A DNA stretch of 64,000 bases, taken from assembly GCA_944472155.2 (NCBI GenBank), contig OX235273.1:83384793-83448792 (forward strand). Direction: 5' to 3'. This document shows, one piece after another, positions 13,201 to 26,200 of the stretch. Positions within the stretch are counted from its first letter, which is position 1. Every line of letters begins with the position of its first letter. The notes beneath the pieces are model-generated. The model was given only the letters and a program-made list of their open reading frames with translations. It was not told the DNA's origin and made no database searches. The stretch is from Trichobilharzia szidati. Its lineage: Eukaryota; Platyhelminthes; Trematoda; Strigeidida; Schistosomatidae. The translations under genes and the position numbers were made by a program.

Positions 13201-15556
13201 ATCCGGATTTTCAACTCCAATGTGAAGTCAGTGCTATTATACGGAACAGAGACTTGGTGCGTCATAGTGAGCATCTCAAAACAATATACAGACCTTCATT
13301 AACAGTTGTCTTCGCTCAATACTCAAGATCAAATGGCCAGAAATGATCAGCAACAGAGATCTCTGGCAGTGAGCGAACAAACCAGGAACCAATTGTGCAA
13401 CAAATAAGCAGGAAGAAATGGAGGTGGATTTGCTGGTCATACTCTGAGGAAACAATGCATCAAGTGACATCACTAGACAAGCCATTGCTCGAGTGGAAAC
13501 CGAAAGGGAAGCGGCGAGTTGGTCGTCAGTTTGAGGGTGGGTGACTTGGAGGAGGTCATGTGAAGAGGAGATGAAAACGTGTGGGCAGACTTGGAGCCAA
13601 GTGAAGACTCTAGCAGAGAATCGAACGCAATGGAGACACACAGCTGAAGTCCTATGTTCCTCTAGGAATTAAAGGAAACAATAATAATAATAACAATAAT
13701 AATGAATTTGAATTAAGTCACAGAATATAATTATTGTCTACAACACTTCATATTCCAAGGGTACTGAAGCTGTAAATGAAAGTTCAGCTGAAGACTCTCT
13801 CTGTCATAACCATCTAAAGGATAATGTAAACGAATTACTAGCCAAGTACTTTAGTTGATGTGTACCTTCGGTCACACATTTCATTTCCTTAAATTCAGTC
13901 CAAAATTTGTAGGCAGAAAGTGTTTTTTAATGATGAAATCTTATGATTGTCTCAAATCATTTCCTTTCTGATGTATTCCACTTAAATATTATGGGGGAGA
14001 TTTATGTTAAGCATATATTTAAGGCCACTTAAACTTAATTACGTTTCAGTGAATCTGTATGCCAAATAAGTACATATTGAGTCAGAAATCATTGGAAAAC
14101 GTAATAGTAAACCACTGGAATACCAGTCATATACAGCAATAGTATTATTGTTGCGTTACAAACAAGAACTCACCGGCTCAGATAGAAAGAAATTACTGGA
14201 TCTATATCCTTGTATTGAGAAAGTAGATTCGGGAAGAATGGAGTGTTCCCATATACTGACACATTTCTCATTTGCATACCAATGTATCCATCATACTTGT
14301 CACCAAAGAGGACTAAGGAAAACACATCTGTTACTTCAGCAAACGCCTGATTACGAATAACTAAGGAGTTTAGCTAAAACCGTTGTCGCTTCAAGTTATA
14401 AAAGCACAATACCTGCATTGTATCCATACTCCAAAATCCAGAGTAACTGCCAATCAGGTAATTTATATGAAATTCAGTACCATTTGGCTTGTAGGTGGAT
14501 GATTTCGAACTGTCGTAAAATCGAATGAACCAACACGGAATGTCAAGAAACCAACATTTTCTTGATGGGAACCAGCTGTCTGTTGATCCTGTGTCGAACA
14601 TTACACGAAACGTTTGTGGTGGCGTTCCCACTTGTATTTCTCCATAGTATTCAAACTTAAAAAGATATAATAAACATAAGATTCTGAAAACCTCAATGTT
14701 TCTGATATCGTGATGAAGTGGTGTACATCAAAAGATAATATCACACAATTTTATAAGGCTTTGACAAACTCCTTCTGCATTTGGTAGATATGTTCTTCTC
14801 TGAAATGATATTTATTTAAAAACCACTTAAATTTCGATTTAACTAGAAATACCACTCGGAACACTTGATGTGTGCTAGCGGCCTAGTGAAGTGTGATAAG
14901 TGTTCATAATTTAAACACTGTGGGAGAGTCGAAGTCTATCATAGAATACTTTTATTTTGCTATCCAAGGGAGATAGTACTATTTATTTACTTATGACGCA
15001 TAGAACCCAATAGTTTTCTTCAACTATTAATACTCTTACTTCACTTTGTTTCTTTAACCATCTCGTTCACACCTGAACTCGCCAAATCCATTTAGCATAT
15101 TACTGAGTTATTTTATAGTCCTGTGTTATTTTGTTTCTAAGCCTCTTGTGATCTGTATTCACACCTTCTAACTTCCTTATAAAGTTTAAAATTATTGTGT
15201 CCTTTACGCTCTTTGGCTGAATTGAATGATAGTTGTAGCCATGTGAACTTCTGTACAAAACGTGTTGTACAGCTTATGTAGATTAAATCTCCAAATGGAT
15301 ATCTTTGTAAGGCTTCTTGTTCATTTCTCAATAAATTTATAACTGAAGATCAACTTACATTATGAAAGTTATACAGTTGTTGTGATTTTGGTGTTTCTCC
15401 TCCACTCCATAATTTCATCCAGCTTCGCTGTATTTCCCTCAAGAACTGCCAATACGGATTTAGAATTGACTTAATTCCATTCACGGGATGCAAAGGAATC
15501 TTGATTATCTCAGAATTCACATGATACAGACAGATGAGAAGTATGATCAGATTCAT
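7254..15556 (-). CDS. Gene A: cathepsin D-like aspartic protease homologue, second catalytic Asp replaced by Ser
   Basis: Six exons on the minus strand: 15359-15556, 14413-14655, 14174-14373, 10488-10607, 8654-8894, 7254-7415. All have GT/AG borders and together give an open 387-aa frame, typical in length for cathepsin D precursors. Exon 1 encodes a signal peptide ([15 protein letters not shown]) and a propeptide beginning [10 protein letters not shown]. Exon 2 carries the first active-site motif FDTGSTDSW, the cathepsin D-type CWFLDIPCW loop and YDSSKSSTY. Exon 4 has [12 protein letters not shown]. In exon 5 the second active-site motif reads [11 protein letters not shown] instead of IIDTGTS. 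Exon 6 has [18 protein letters not shown] where gene E and B have LGDVFMRKFYTVFDFGE, so further conserved Asp residues are changed. Known for the family: both Asp residues are needed for hydrolysis. Inference: a secreted or endolysosomal inactive paralogue, or a young pseudogene. Intron 3 holds a LINE, intron 4 a hairpin element. Confidence 0.87.
9737..10417. mobile_element. MITE-like element with 278-bp terminal inverted repeats
   Basis: Bases 9737-10014 are the near-perfect reverse complement of 10140-10417, around a 125-bp loop. The loop contains a further short inverted repeat (TTTTTATGGCT / AGCCATAAAAA). It sits in intron 4 of gene A, and its right duplicate is 60003-60926, enlarged by a SINE. 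No open reading frame or clear target-site duplication is seen, so the transposase family is unknown. Confidence 0.8.
10726..13701 (+). mobile_element. Non-LTR retrotransposon (APE-type, RTE-like), internally deleted and frameshifted
   Basis: Flanked by the 11-bp direct repeat ATGAATTTGAA at 10715-10725 and 13702-13712. The right duplicate has the single-copy empty site near 61230. The 5' UTR seems complete (10726 to about 11160) and starts with a CCCGACC/GGTCGGG hairpin. The endonuclease is missing its N-terminal half; its C-terminal half (about 11200-11480) keeps [17 protein letters not shown] and the catalytic [11 protein letters not shown] follows: [61 protein letters not shown] (motif A), [11 protein letters not shown] (motif B, one extra residue) and [14 protein letters not shown] (motif C). 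Frameshifts lie near 11640, 11790 and 12703, and a stop at 13141. The 3' end is a (AAT)n tail. RTE affiliation is inferred from the tail and layout; a search would settle it. Confidence 0.9.
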
Positions 15557-15605
15557 TGCAATGAATAGTCAAAGGAGAAGCGTAAATGCTGGCAGTGTCT
15601 TTCTG

Positions 15606-15659
15606 TTTATATACACACTGTTATATTGACATGCTCACAACGACGGAATTTCTGATTGG
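15606..15659 (-). promoter_or_regulatory. Core promoter of gene A
   Basis: On the minus strand a CCAATCA box (15653-15659) is followed by GAGCATGTCAATATA and a TATATAAA box (15606-15613), 50 bases before the ATG at 15556. The same order recurs before genes B, D and E, including B, which lies outside the recent duplication. Confidence 0.6.
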
Positions 15660-16471
15660 AGATCATCTAGATTTAGTCTGTTGTTGGTATGTGTTATTTC
15701 GTGATGTGTGGATATCATGACACGTGTGAACTTAATTCATGTATAGTGTTAATTCTGTATTCTTTACATTCTCATTCAATCCTAGATACAACATAAATGT
15801 GTATATGTGACTGCGTTTTCATCGACATAAGCATGCTTCATTCAAGATTTGTCTAAATATGTTTAATTTGTTTAATTGAGAAGTTCTGTTTCGATATTCT
15901 GCATAAGGAACATTCGAGTTGAAAATTATTTTCGGTGACTTCTATCTCAGACTGCTCGGTTTCAAATCTTTAACTGTTTTCATGCAAGGGACGGTAAGTT
16001 TGGAAATATAGTCATAGCAGTAAGAGTAAACTTCACCATGTGACGAAATGCTTCAGTTTGGCTACTAATCATAATAATCTTATTAATTTCAATTCCCTTC
16101 TCAAGATCTACACATTTTATGAACTATTTTAGGTGTGATGTAACTTCTTTTACCTATCAATCTCAAAATGTGATTATAATCACAAATATTCTATTGCATA
16201 TTGCATTATTAACATGAGTATTCACACCTTTTGTTTAAATTTCCTCACAGAATGTAGTTTCTTACAAGTCATATGTTAACAAATTTACAATGTGATAATA
16301 AATTTGTTGAAGAGTCCCCTTGACGAATAGTGTGTTCCTTATGTCACAATGGGAAATGTTATATTTATGATATAATAGTTCCTTCCATTTCGTCAACATT
16401 TTTATGTTTCTATCGAATTTGCTCATATGTTCATTTTTTGAAACTGTCCCACCAAATCACATTTATCAAGG

Positions 16472-19400
16472 GACCATGTACAGCTGTTTGATTACGTCAA
16501 GACCAATGTATTGATCAATGAAATTCAGAGAGCACTGAATAGCTATTTAGTCTGATCTTGAGAATCTTTGGCAGTACACACACATGACTACACACCGGCA
16601 GAACCTTAGACCTTCAGATTATGAAACAAAACTAGTTGATTACTCATGTTCAATATGGTGTTTCAAATAGTCTTTCCTACTTATGCTTCTTGCTGTGTTC
16701 TCAAGACATTTCACAATATTTCTATAACATTTAATGGGTACATAACTATGGTAGCACGTGTATTGTTCTGTGAATGTGTCTTCCTCATTCAGGCTTCTTC
16801 CAAGTGAACCATTTTCTTTACTACTTGTCAAGGCCTCTGGAAAATACAGCGTGTTCTCCTGATGCAGTTGTTGCGTAGAAATGAGATAAGGGTGGATATT
16901 ATTGAATTTCATGAATAATTCATTCTTATTTATATTCCCATGAATTAAGACAACTGTATAGCGATAATGTGCTTCAACAGACCAGTTTCAAATTCATAAG
17001 GTAAATTTCCTCTAGAATCGGATGTGATTGTGAGCCCATAGAGATTCTATCTAGTCGTCGGTATTATATATTGTTGAATGCAAAGTGTACGTTATATATT
17101 AAACGATTAAATTTGCTGCCAGACAGGGTAATCACTTGTCCTATTGACTTCGACTAATTGGTTGGCATATGTAGTCCACTGTCTCAACATTTGTGAGCAA
17201 GCAGGATGAATCAGTGGATATTAAAGTATTGTTAGTTACATTCCTTCTCAGATATTCTGCAGGAGAAGACAAAGTGCATTAAATCTGTATCTCATAATTT
17301 TTTCGTGCAAAACTCCACGAATTTCGAACAATCAGTTTTAGTTTCAGTGATATACTGACTCAAACATATCTAAAACTAAACGAGTAGGATCTTGCGATGC
17401 GCACAATTTGGGTAGATCTTAAAGTTGTGAAGCGTTGATCTCTGTTGGATTCATCAATTCATACATCGTTGTCGACATCATTACTCTCCAACGCAACTTC
17501 CTAAGACAATCACTCATTCGTTGCTCAGCTTTGACATTTAAACTGATACTTAGTTTGACTTTTCAAAATCGATAACATTTCTTTCACGCAGTTGTCCTCA
17601 TCTAATCCACCTTCACCATTATCAGACCACTTACAGTTCCCTTCTCATTTCCTCTATATTCTCTTCAAGATTCTGTTTCTCGGACAACTGACAAACACTA
17701 TATAACTGTGTGCTATATAAAATAAACCTACTCAATACAGTACTATGTTTTATCCAAATTATTTCCATACTCTTGTGGCATAATAGTTAAAGACTGTTTT
17801 ATTCCCTCTCTTTCAATCCACCATTACGGAACCTGAATATTCCTCTTACTTAGCATTGATCTACTGCGTCGATCCAAACATTTCTCTGTGTTATTATGCA
17901 TCTCCATTATTTTTCGTCTCACAGATCGCTCTATCTTAATCCTTTTTGTGACAAAGTCATTCTTTTTATGACAAGCTCCTTTTACCATTGGTGAAGCACC
18001 ATAAAAGCACCGTATTAAATTCTTCTTCAGAAATTCATGCATTTCAAATTAGGAACTTATGGAATTTATTCAAAAACTTTTCATTAGATGCCATTCTAAA
18101 TTCATTCAGTGAATAGAAACTTCCCAACCATTTAGCAAAAATTACACTCGCTTACGACGTGAGGCTAAGTACAGCAACTGAACGAATTGAAGTGATAATA
18201 ACGCACCTGCGTATGTGCATATTTTTCAGTATGCTAAAAAGCATGAGTTTATATTTCAGGACTAACATTCCTAAAGTGAGAAGCAGTTGCAGTGCTGAAT
18301 ATTTAAGTGGCTTTCATCAGCAAGTTTCTTGGAATAAGCTCAGATATTTCTTTGTCATCATCTGTTTTGACAAACACAAACAAACTGATGGAGGCATTTG
18401 AAAGAAACACGGAGTGAAGATTTGTCAGCTCTATATTGCTTAGGTAAACAAATTTATTTGTAAACAGTGACAAATTTAGCGGCTGATAAACCCCTAAAAC
18501 CAGATCAAATGTTGTCCTGTTCACCCGTTCCTATTCATATAAATTGGATTTTGTCTCATGTGTGATGCTTCTGCTATAAGACCCCTTATTACGTACTGAC
18601 TATACTGAATGATTCTATCATTAAGAAAGACAGTATTATGGTCCCACTTATGAGTGTTCCAGGTCGCAGTTGAAAATTTTTCGAATTTTTCATGTCCTAT
18701 TAAGCTTTCAGGTGATCAAAGAGTAGGTTCAGCATACTCCTTGTTCCCAACTTGGCTTCTCGAGGAGCTTGTTCGATGAACATTCTATCACCAGCTGAAC
18801 ATATTATCCCACGAATATAATCATATTTAGAATCTTCAAAGATTCTGTTGAATTTGTTATTTACAACTTTGGTGTCATTTTATGTGGCAGTCTATTTAGG
18901 TGAAAACTGTTGTAGTTTATAATTTTATAGTACTTTCTAGGTTACATCCTATGCTAATTTACATTTAGGGATGGAATCTCACAGGTGATCACATATCACT
19001 TCATGAAATGTAGTTAGAGGCTTGTTTCTCAATTATCATTTAATAATAAATAGTTAGTAATAGTTACACAGTGTCAGGATACTTAAATCAGCAAATCTGA
19101 GCTAACTTCGATTTTGATCCTACATGATCCTAGCATCAAACATGACGTATTCCGAAAAACCTTATCCTTTACTCTGTCCAAACAACATCTATTTATTTGA
19201 GTAAGCAGAGATGAGTTTAAAGATACTCCATCATTGTCGTAGACATTGATCCAGAGGCTGATGCTGCCCTCACTGAAACAACCTCCTGATACCAATATGA
19301 TAAATTTTGTAGATCAACCATTTTGGTTGGGTGTATTTTTGAATTTCAACACTTTCGTTGTATAAGGAATGCCTCAATCTCTTAAATGCCAAATGACGAT

Positions 19401-20164
19401 CATAATAAAAGTAACGCACACTATGATTGTAAGTGACTTTAGTCATTTCACTGTACAGTGGATCTTTCTGATACATGAATGTCTTCGAGAGAGCTCGTCT
19501 TGACAACTATAGCTTATTGGGTCATTCTGATACATATGCTCAACTAGAATGTCAAGGTGACGAGTTTTACTCTTGATGGGACATCGAATTCTAAAGTTCA
19601 TATATACACCATAGGCGGTGGATATAATGCAATCATTAACTATCAAAGCAAGGTGGTATCAGGCAAACTAAAATATTGAATGATTATTGTCTGAGGTCTT
19701 TGCACAGTTTGTCTGATTTCTTCAGGCAAAGTTATGTGCGAATACGTTCGCTGGAGAACGCCAGCTACACTGTCAAGACAATTATGCTGTAGAAATCTTG
19801 TGAAAATATAAATTCTCAGAACAGTTTGTGATTCCCATTGTGGATCAATGTGAATGGATGAATTACGAAACAGATGAAATATGCAGAAGCAATAACTAAC
19901 CGGTAGACAAGTACAGTTAATCAGATATTCATCAGCAAGACAGAAATGTCAACTTTCTGAGATGGAAAACTTCAACTTGAGATCCAAATAACGAACAGTT
20001 ATGTCCTTGGTATGCTATTGTTCACCTCGAAAATCGAAAAATTCGTAATTATTTAAATGCCACAGGTGATACTATTCTAAACGGACGTATACACCCTCAT
20101 CAATTATCCATTTTTCGAAACATCTTCAAGAAATAAATGATATGTGCTAAGAAGAACTTCTTAG
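16472..20164. other. Spacer between genes A and B, no supported gene
   Basis: AT-rich DNA. Three short overlapping minus-strand frames at 19083-19646 can be read almost continuously with frameshifts, but I recognise no domain and see no convincing splice junctions. Frames at 16640-16912 and 17824-18042 are likewise unrecognised. It may hold old element remnants. Confidence 0.4.
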
Positions 20165-20170
20165 TTTATT
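20165..20170 (-). terminator. Poly(A) signal of gene B
   Basis: AATAAA on the minus strand about 50 bases after the gene B stop codon (TAA at 20222-20224). Confidence 0.6.
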
Positions 20171-20221
20171 TCGTAAAACATGTTTATGTTCAGTGATTTA
20201 CTGGTTTCGGTACCAAAGGCT

Positions 20222-23200
20222 TTATTCATCGTTAACATCAGCCAATCTTATCTCCCTCTCACCGAAATCGAATACAGTGTAGAATTTTCTCATGAATACA
20301 TCGCCAAGAATCCAGAAACCCTTGGACAATTTACCACTGCTTCTGAAAGGTGATAGACAGTCTGTTGATAGCCAGTTGTAATCCTGAAATGTGAAAATGG
20401 AAAGACCTTCTTCAGATTTCTTTAATTCAGTGTCTAGCAATGACTGCAGATAATAATTGTATCAGAATTCTAATTCAACTACTTCGTCATTTTATCTCAC
20501 CCACTATCACAATTTTAATTTCATCGTACCTGATCAATCTGCTTGGATTCTTGAAATTTGTCCTATTGATATTTGAGTCACTGTGAGTCATTTAGCTGAT
20601 CAGCTGTACGTTCTTCTTCGAGAATCCAAATGCAACAGAAGATCCGGAAGTTGCTGAATCTAGTGATCCACAAAGATAATCCCTGTTTTTGTTATAGGTA
20701 GAACAGTGTATTATTAGGCATATATTTGTGATAGGTGCTCGGAATCGCGGACGAAGGACTTAGTCAACCTAATGCCGACTTTGTGACACGACTGGATTGA
20801 AATAGTTCCATGAAAATGCTTATTAGAAGAACATATCCCTCACAAAGAAAAACTTACTCCGATAAATGAATAACAGTGACACTGTCTATCTGTTCACATG
20901 GAGTTCAAAATGTGTTGAAATTTATTTCATAACAACAAGTATGATTTACGCGTTTTTGTAAGATGGATGACTTACTTTGACTGACTCAGCGATACCTGGC
21001 AATCATTTCGGGCATACTTTATTCACTGACGATTTGAAATAAAATGATGGTTGAAATATTCACAACGAAGAATGAATAAACGTTTGCTCATCACAAAATA
21101 TCATATAATTCAACTGAAAATCTATACTTACTTTAACCACGTAATCTTTTGCTTGATATACGTATCTTCTCTCCTTGAGGATAAACTCAATGGGAGGAAG
21201 GTTATTGAGATTACTGCAGTCGACTTTATACTCCCCATCCGTTGCAGATACGGCACCGAGTTGGGAATTAATTTTACCCACCACTGCATTAGATCCGACT
21301 ATCAAGGATGTCCCAGTATCTATAATACCAGAGCATGCTGCATCACAATACTCCACTCCATTCACCTTCAAGCTAAACAGGGTAAAACGTAGTTGGAACA
21401 TTAACTAGTCTATACAACAAATGGTGTATTGATCACAAAACTACTCTTCCTAATAAGCAGTAATTATGTTGTCTCTAACGTCACTAACTACACTCGCCCA
21501 ATAAATCTGTACTTTTTGTCGAGTTTACATGCACAAACACACACCAATGAATTATTTAATCTGATTTGGTCCCACGTGCTTATTGACTACACATTTCATA
21601 TTGATTTTAGCAACAGTCAAAACCAACTGACTATTATTCAATCGGGTACCATTACCACAATATAATTTCTGATATGAATCTAGCTTGGCTTTAGTGACTT
21701 TTCTGAGCCAAAGATTAATGTATAAATAGTTGTGGAGTCTGAAGGAGAATCTATCAAAAGCAACTATCCCCTCTAATTGTTTTGCTCTGAAAACATATCA
21801 ATACTACAGAACTATGAGTAAATTGGGTTTGCTGAATGTGAGCTCCAGGGTTGACAACAGAAGCATATGATGATAAAATTTAGTGAACATATGGTGAACT
21901 GAACCCACCTAATGGAGACAACAAAAGTCTATTGAAAATCCACAGGATAAAAGACAATAACGACAATAATGGCGTGAAGTAAACTAGGCGAAGAGGAGTA
22001 AGAAGAGAGTAATCCAAAATGAAATTATGAGGTGAATGTGTGGTGACGGCTGTCAGCAAGACAAAATTGTAGACAATAACTGACGTCAATGTTTACGTCC
22101 CGAATCTTGGTCATGAGAAAAGACAATAACAAGAAAAGAGACTAACCTTGAGGAACTCAACAACCAATCAAAGCAGACTTAGCGTTTGCAAATACGATTC
22201 GCAGATATACGGATAACCTTGTAAGCAACTGTCACAAGCAGTACACAATAGCCTTCAGCAAGAAAATCCAACTAGAAGACTTTGCTTCTCTGCTAAAATA
22301 ACGAATTATAACGTACAAAAAAATCTATAAATATCTCTTGATTTTCTCAATAAACTATTTGTCGCCTGGCCCTTGTCTTCTGTCTTTACAAATGTACAGT
22401 TTTGCGCACACATGTCAATTGTGTTCTCATTCATCTCTGTATCTTCAGGAGATGTAACCACAGATTGTTTGGTGCTCAGTATACGACTGCAAATTCCTCA
22501 TCTGTTTTATGCGATGTTCACTATCCACTAAATGCGGTTAGTTCACACTAGTTATTCACCTGATTACTGCTTTTCCAAGCCAAACTCGCACATGAATACG
22601 GCCTAAACAACTAACTCCACAGAACCCGCTAAATATGTATACACGTGCTGATGTGACCATCAATTGTAACTTACCTTTAATGCAATTTTTCAGTATAGGT
22701 CTGGTTCAAAAATTAGTGTGTAATTCCGAGGCACTGAAATTTTTTTCAATAGTTCTAATCAACCTGCTATTTAATTTACCAGTAGATATGGCGCCCACGA
22801 ATTGCACCTTTATGTACTTATACTCTGAAACATTTTCTCACAGTTCTGATTTTCATTTACTGGCTGATAAATTCTACAATTTATGTATTTGTAGCCACAA
22901 AGTTTAGATGAGAACTGACTGCAAAGAAATGCTTGCCCAAGTTAATCTTGTTCCGAATATACTATGGCGATATCAATGTAAACGATTTATTTTCAATTAT
23001 TTGGAATTTTCAAATCTCATCTCGTTCAGTGAATGAATACGAGAATGTATGACTTTTATTACTATGACACACAAGAATCGCCATTATGATAAAGTACTTC
23101 GCTAAGATGATACGAATGTGATAAGCATACAATTGTTTCCTGCGATCTTCATATGCATATGAAGGATGATGAATTCTTTGTAAATAACTTCATTGAAGTA

Positions 23201-26200
23201 TGCACTAATTACCTTTTGATACTAACAATCCAACGATTCGCAGAGAGGACAGGCAAGTTTTCGAAATCTCCAGTAAAATATTCAGGATCAACACCACCCA
23301 GCACCATCTCTCCACCAGCAAGACCATTCTTCCTACAAAATACAAGAAATAATAATTGTGTGTTGATTACAAAGCTAGAGGTGAGTTCAAATTTGTATTT
23401 CATCAATGGGAAAGTGAATGGTAATCATAGTAAACGTGTCGTAGAAATTTACGTAAAATTCCAATGCATAGCAAGATTACTCATAAGGTAATGTAGCAGC
23501 AGTTTCGAATTATCATGCCACATTTTCTTTCATACATTCTTGGGGCTGGGAGATAGTGCTCATACTGAATAGTCATCGAGTATACATTTATGAAGTGCTA
23601 TCTTTATCACTAGGTGAAAAGATGTTCGAAAGCGTATTTCAGAATGATAGTAAGAAACACAGACTGTGGTGGAACTAGGGAATGAATTAACTATTAGCTC
23701 CAACATATTTTAACACTCATAAATCTCTGATTCTGCACGTCTTTGTGCTTACTGTTTCTACATTCGGATGTGATAAACTTTCACAGTGCTACAACTGGTT
23801 ATTGTTTCAAATCTTGTATTGCCATTATACATCATGGAGGGGAAAGTTTGTATTTGTTCAATTGTTACTCAAAAGTAGTGTCGAGTAATATGATTTTAAA
23901 CAACGATATCATTTAGTAAGTACCTTGGATGCTTGTATCACTTAAAATTAATCATCACTTGAACATCTTGCATGTGATCGACCCACTCACTGGAACTCAT
24001 GAATATGAGGAGTAGATAATGCCAAAAGCTTCACCTTTCGTGTGACATCCTTTTTATGGTTGGTGCTTCGTACTCTCTTCATCACCAGATATCCCCTATT
24101 AACGCTCATGCAAAATAATTCATTCAGTTTGAAACAATATTTCACGAAATCGTACGACCAATTTCACAACAAAAGATTGTGCTCTGCTTTGGTCTAAAGC
24201 TATTTGAACGTATTTACTTCTCAGTATTCCAAATAACAAACTAACACATAATGTGGAAACAGACATTGGTGAATATCAGTAAATCTTTGATACATCCATA
24301 GATCATTGCAACTGCCCTGATATCGTGCTGTAAACTGAGGACCTACCGACTCAGGTAGAATGAAAACACTGGATCCATATCCTTTGATTGAGAAAGTATG
24401 TTGGGGAAGAATGGAGTGTTCCCATATATTGACACATTTCTCCTTGACATACCAATTATTCCATCGAATTCATTAGCAAAGAAGTCATCAGAGAATACAT
24501 TTGTTACTTCAGCAAACGCCTGATTGCGAACAACTAAGGAGTTTATCTAAAACCAGTGTTACTTCAAACCGTGAAACCACAATACCTGCATTGTATCCAT
24601 GCTCCAAAATCCAGAGTAACTACCAACGATGTATTTTACCTCAAACTTTGTTCCATTTGACTGATAAGTTGATGATTTCGAACTGTCATAAAATCGAATG
24701 AACCAACACGAGATATCTAGAAACCAACATTTTCTTGATGGAAGCCAGGTGTCGGTTGATCCTGTGTCGAAGAGTACACGAAACGTTTGTGGTGGCGTTC
24801 CCACTAGTAATTCTCCATAGTACTGAAACTTAAATGACCATTACGATTAACAGAACACAAAATGATAGTGTTTGGCAATTTTTGATAATCCTGCACTTTG
24901 TACAATGAAAAAATACAGGTAGGCAATTTTATAAATTTCCACCAATTTTCCTTATCCTTACGAAAGTGATATCCTCGAATAAAATAATATTGAATTAAAA
25001 CTCATCAGAATATTTTTAACATTGAATTTTCGTTAGCTATTGAGCATTTAAGACTGTCACATGTGACCATCACTAGTAATGTCAAGGAGTTTAATAAGAT
25101 CACTGCACAAAAGTAACGCCACAAAATATCATATTTTTGGTAGATGCCTTGCATTTCTATTGGAACTAAGAGATCCGGAGACATATCTCCTTTTTATACG
25201 GTCCTCTTTCTTTAGTTTCAGCTGATAGTTAAACTGCTTTCAAGCCTTCACTTCCCTCCACATGACTTCCTCCTTGTCATTTCTGGAAGCCCGACTTTTC
25301 GGTTAACATTCACATTCCCATTGAGGGATCACACCTCGTGTGAGTCGGTGGCACAAAGGTGGGATGTTAGCCGGCCACGCAAATGGTCCGGGGTTCGATC
25401 CCCAACCGATGCGCTCATTTACTTCGCAAAACCAGTAGTAGGATTGGTAAGGCTGTGAAGGCTGGACATGAGGCTAGCAACCCCATCCATGAAAATAAAG
25501 AACACGGCTACAGAAACTTCAAGTCTCTGGCTTGAAGCCCTATGTTCCACTGGGAGCGTGAAGGAATAAAAAGAACTTCATGGTATTCACGATGCATACA
25601 CAATCAGTGTCTATCCCTTTCTGTACACGTTTTCGGCATTAGGTTATTGGTTGTTTCGTTCACAGAGTTCCTTGTTGTTTGTGCTTTATAACCGAGAAGA
25701 CAGCTGTAGACGAAATTTTCAAACGGCCTGTCTAAGATGCTTTTTGTGACACACTATACCTCTGAATCATATAGAAAGACTGACTGAACATTATTGTAGA
25801 AATTCGAATCTCCCTCCTTGTGCGTAGTGCTTTCGAACGGCACACTGTCTCCAAGGGAGTGAACACCGTTCCTGCTTTGAGATCCTCAGCTATATCGTCT
25901 GTTTTGACTGTCTCTTCTGCAAAGATTTCATCCTAAACTGATTGCAGCACAACACCTCTCACTGTTTAAGTGGTCACCCAATATGTTGCTTAGGATGAAC
26001 AAGAGTGTGGTTTTAGCATACAATTAAATTGCCTTTACTTCCAACTGGCAGGTACCTGTCTTTCTTTCCACACATTTTTCAGTAGCGGAATATAGATAAT
26101 CGCTTGGATCTCTACCTCCATCCCTAATTCTTCTTCAGTAAAGGGAATTCAATCTGGTCTCTCTACTTCCCCGTCCTACAGTAATTGTATGGCATTTATT

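Larger units (their letters stand above)
1..16471. repeat. Segmental duplication, left copy (contains gene A)
   Basis: Base 1 aligns with base 50290, and the match continues to about 16471, opposite the window end at 64000. Order and orientation of all landmarks are the same in both copies: LINE remnants, hairpin, Penelope remnant, exons 6 to 1 and promoter. Divergence by eye is a few percent, lower at the left. Main differences are a LINE at 10726-13701 found only here, an unrelated intron 1, and two insertions found only in the right copy. The homology is cut by both window edges, so the true limits are unknown. Confidence 0.93.

Noticed and set aside
19083..19646. Overlapping minus-strand frames that could be one exon cluster
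   Set aside because: Needs frameshifts to join, no recognised family and no clear splice sites.
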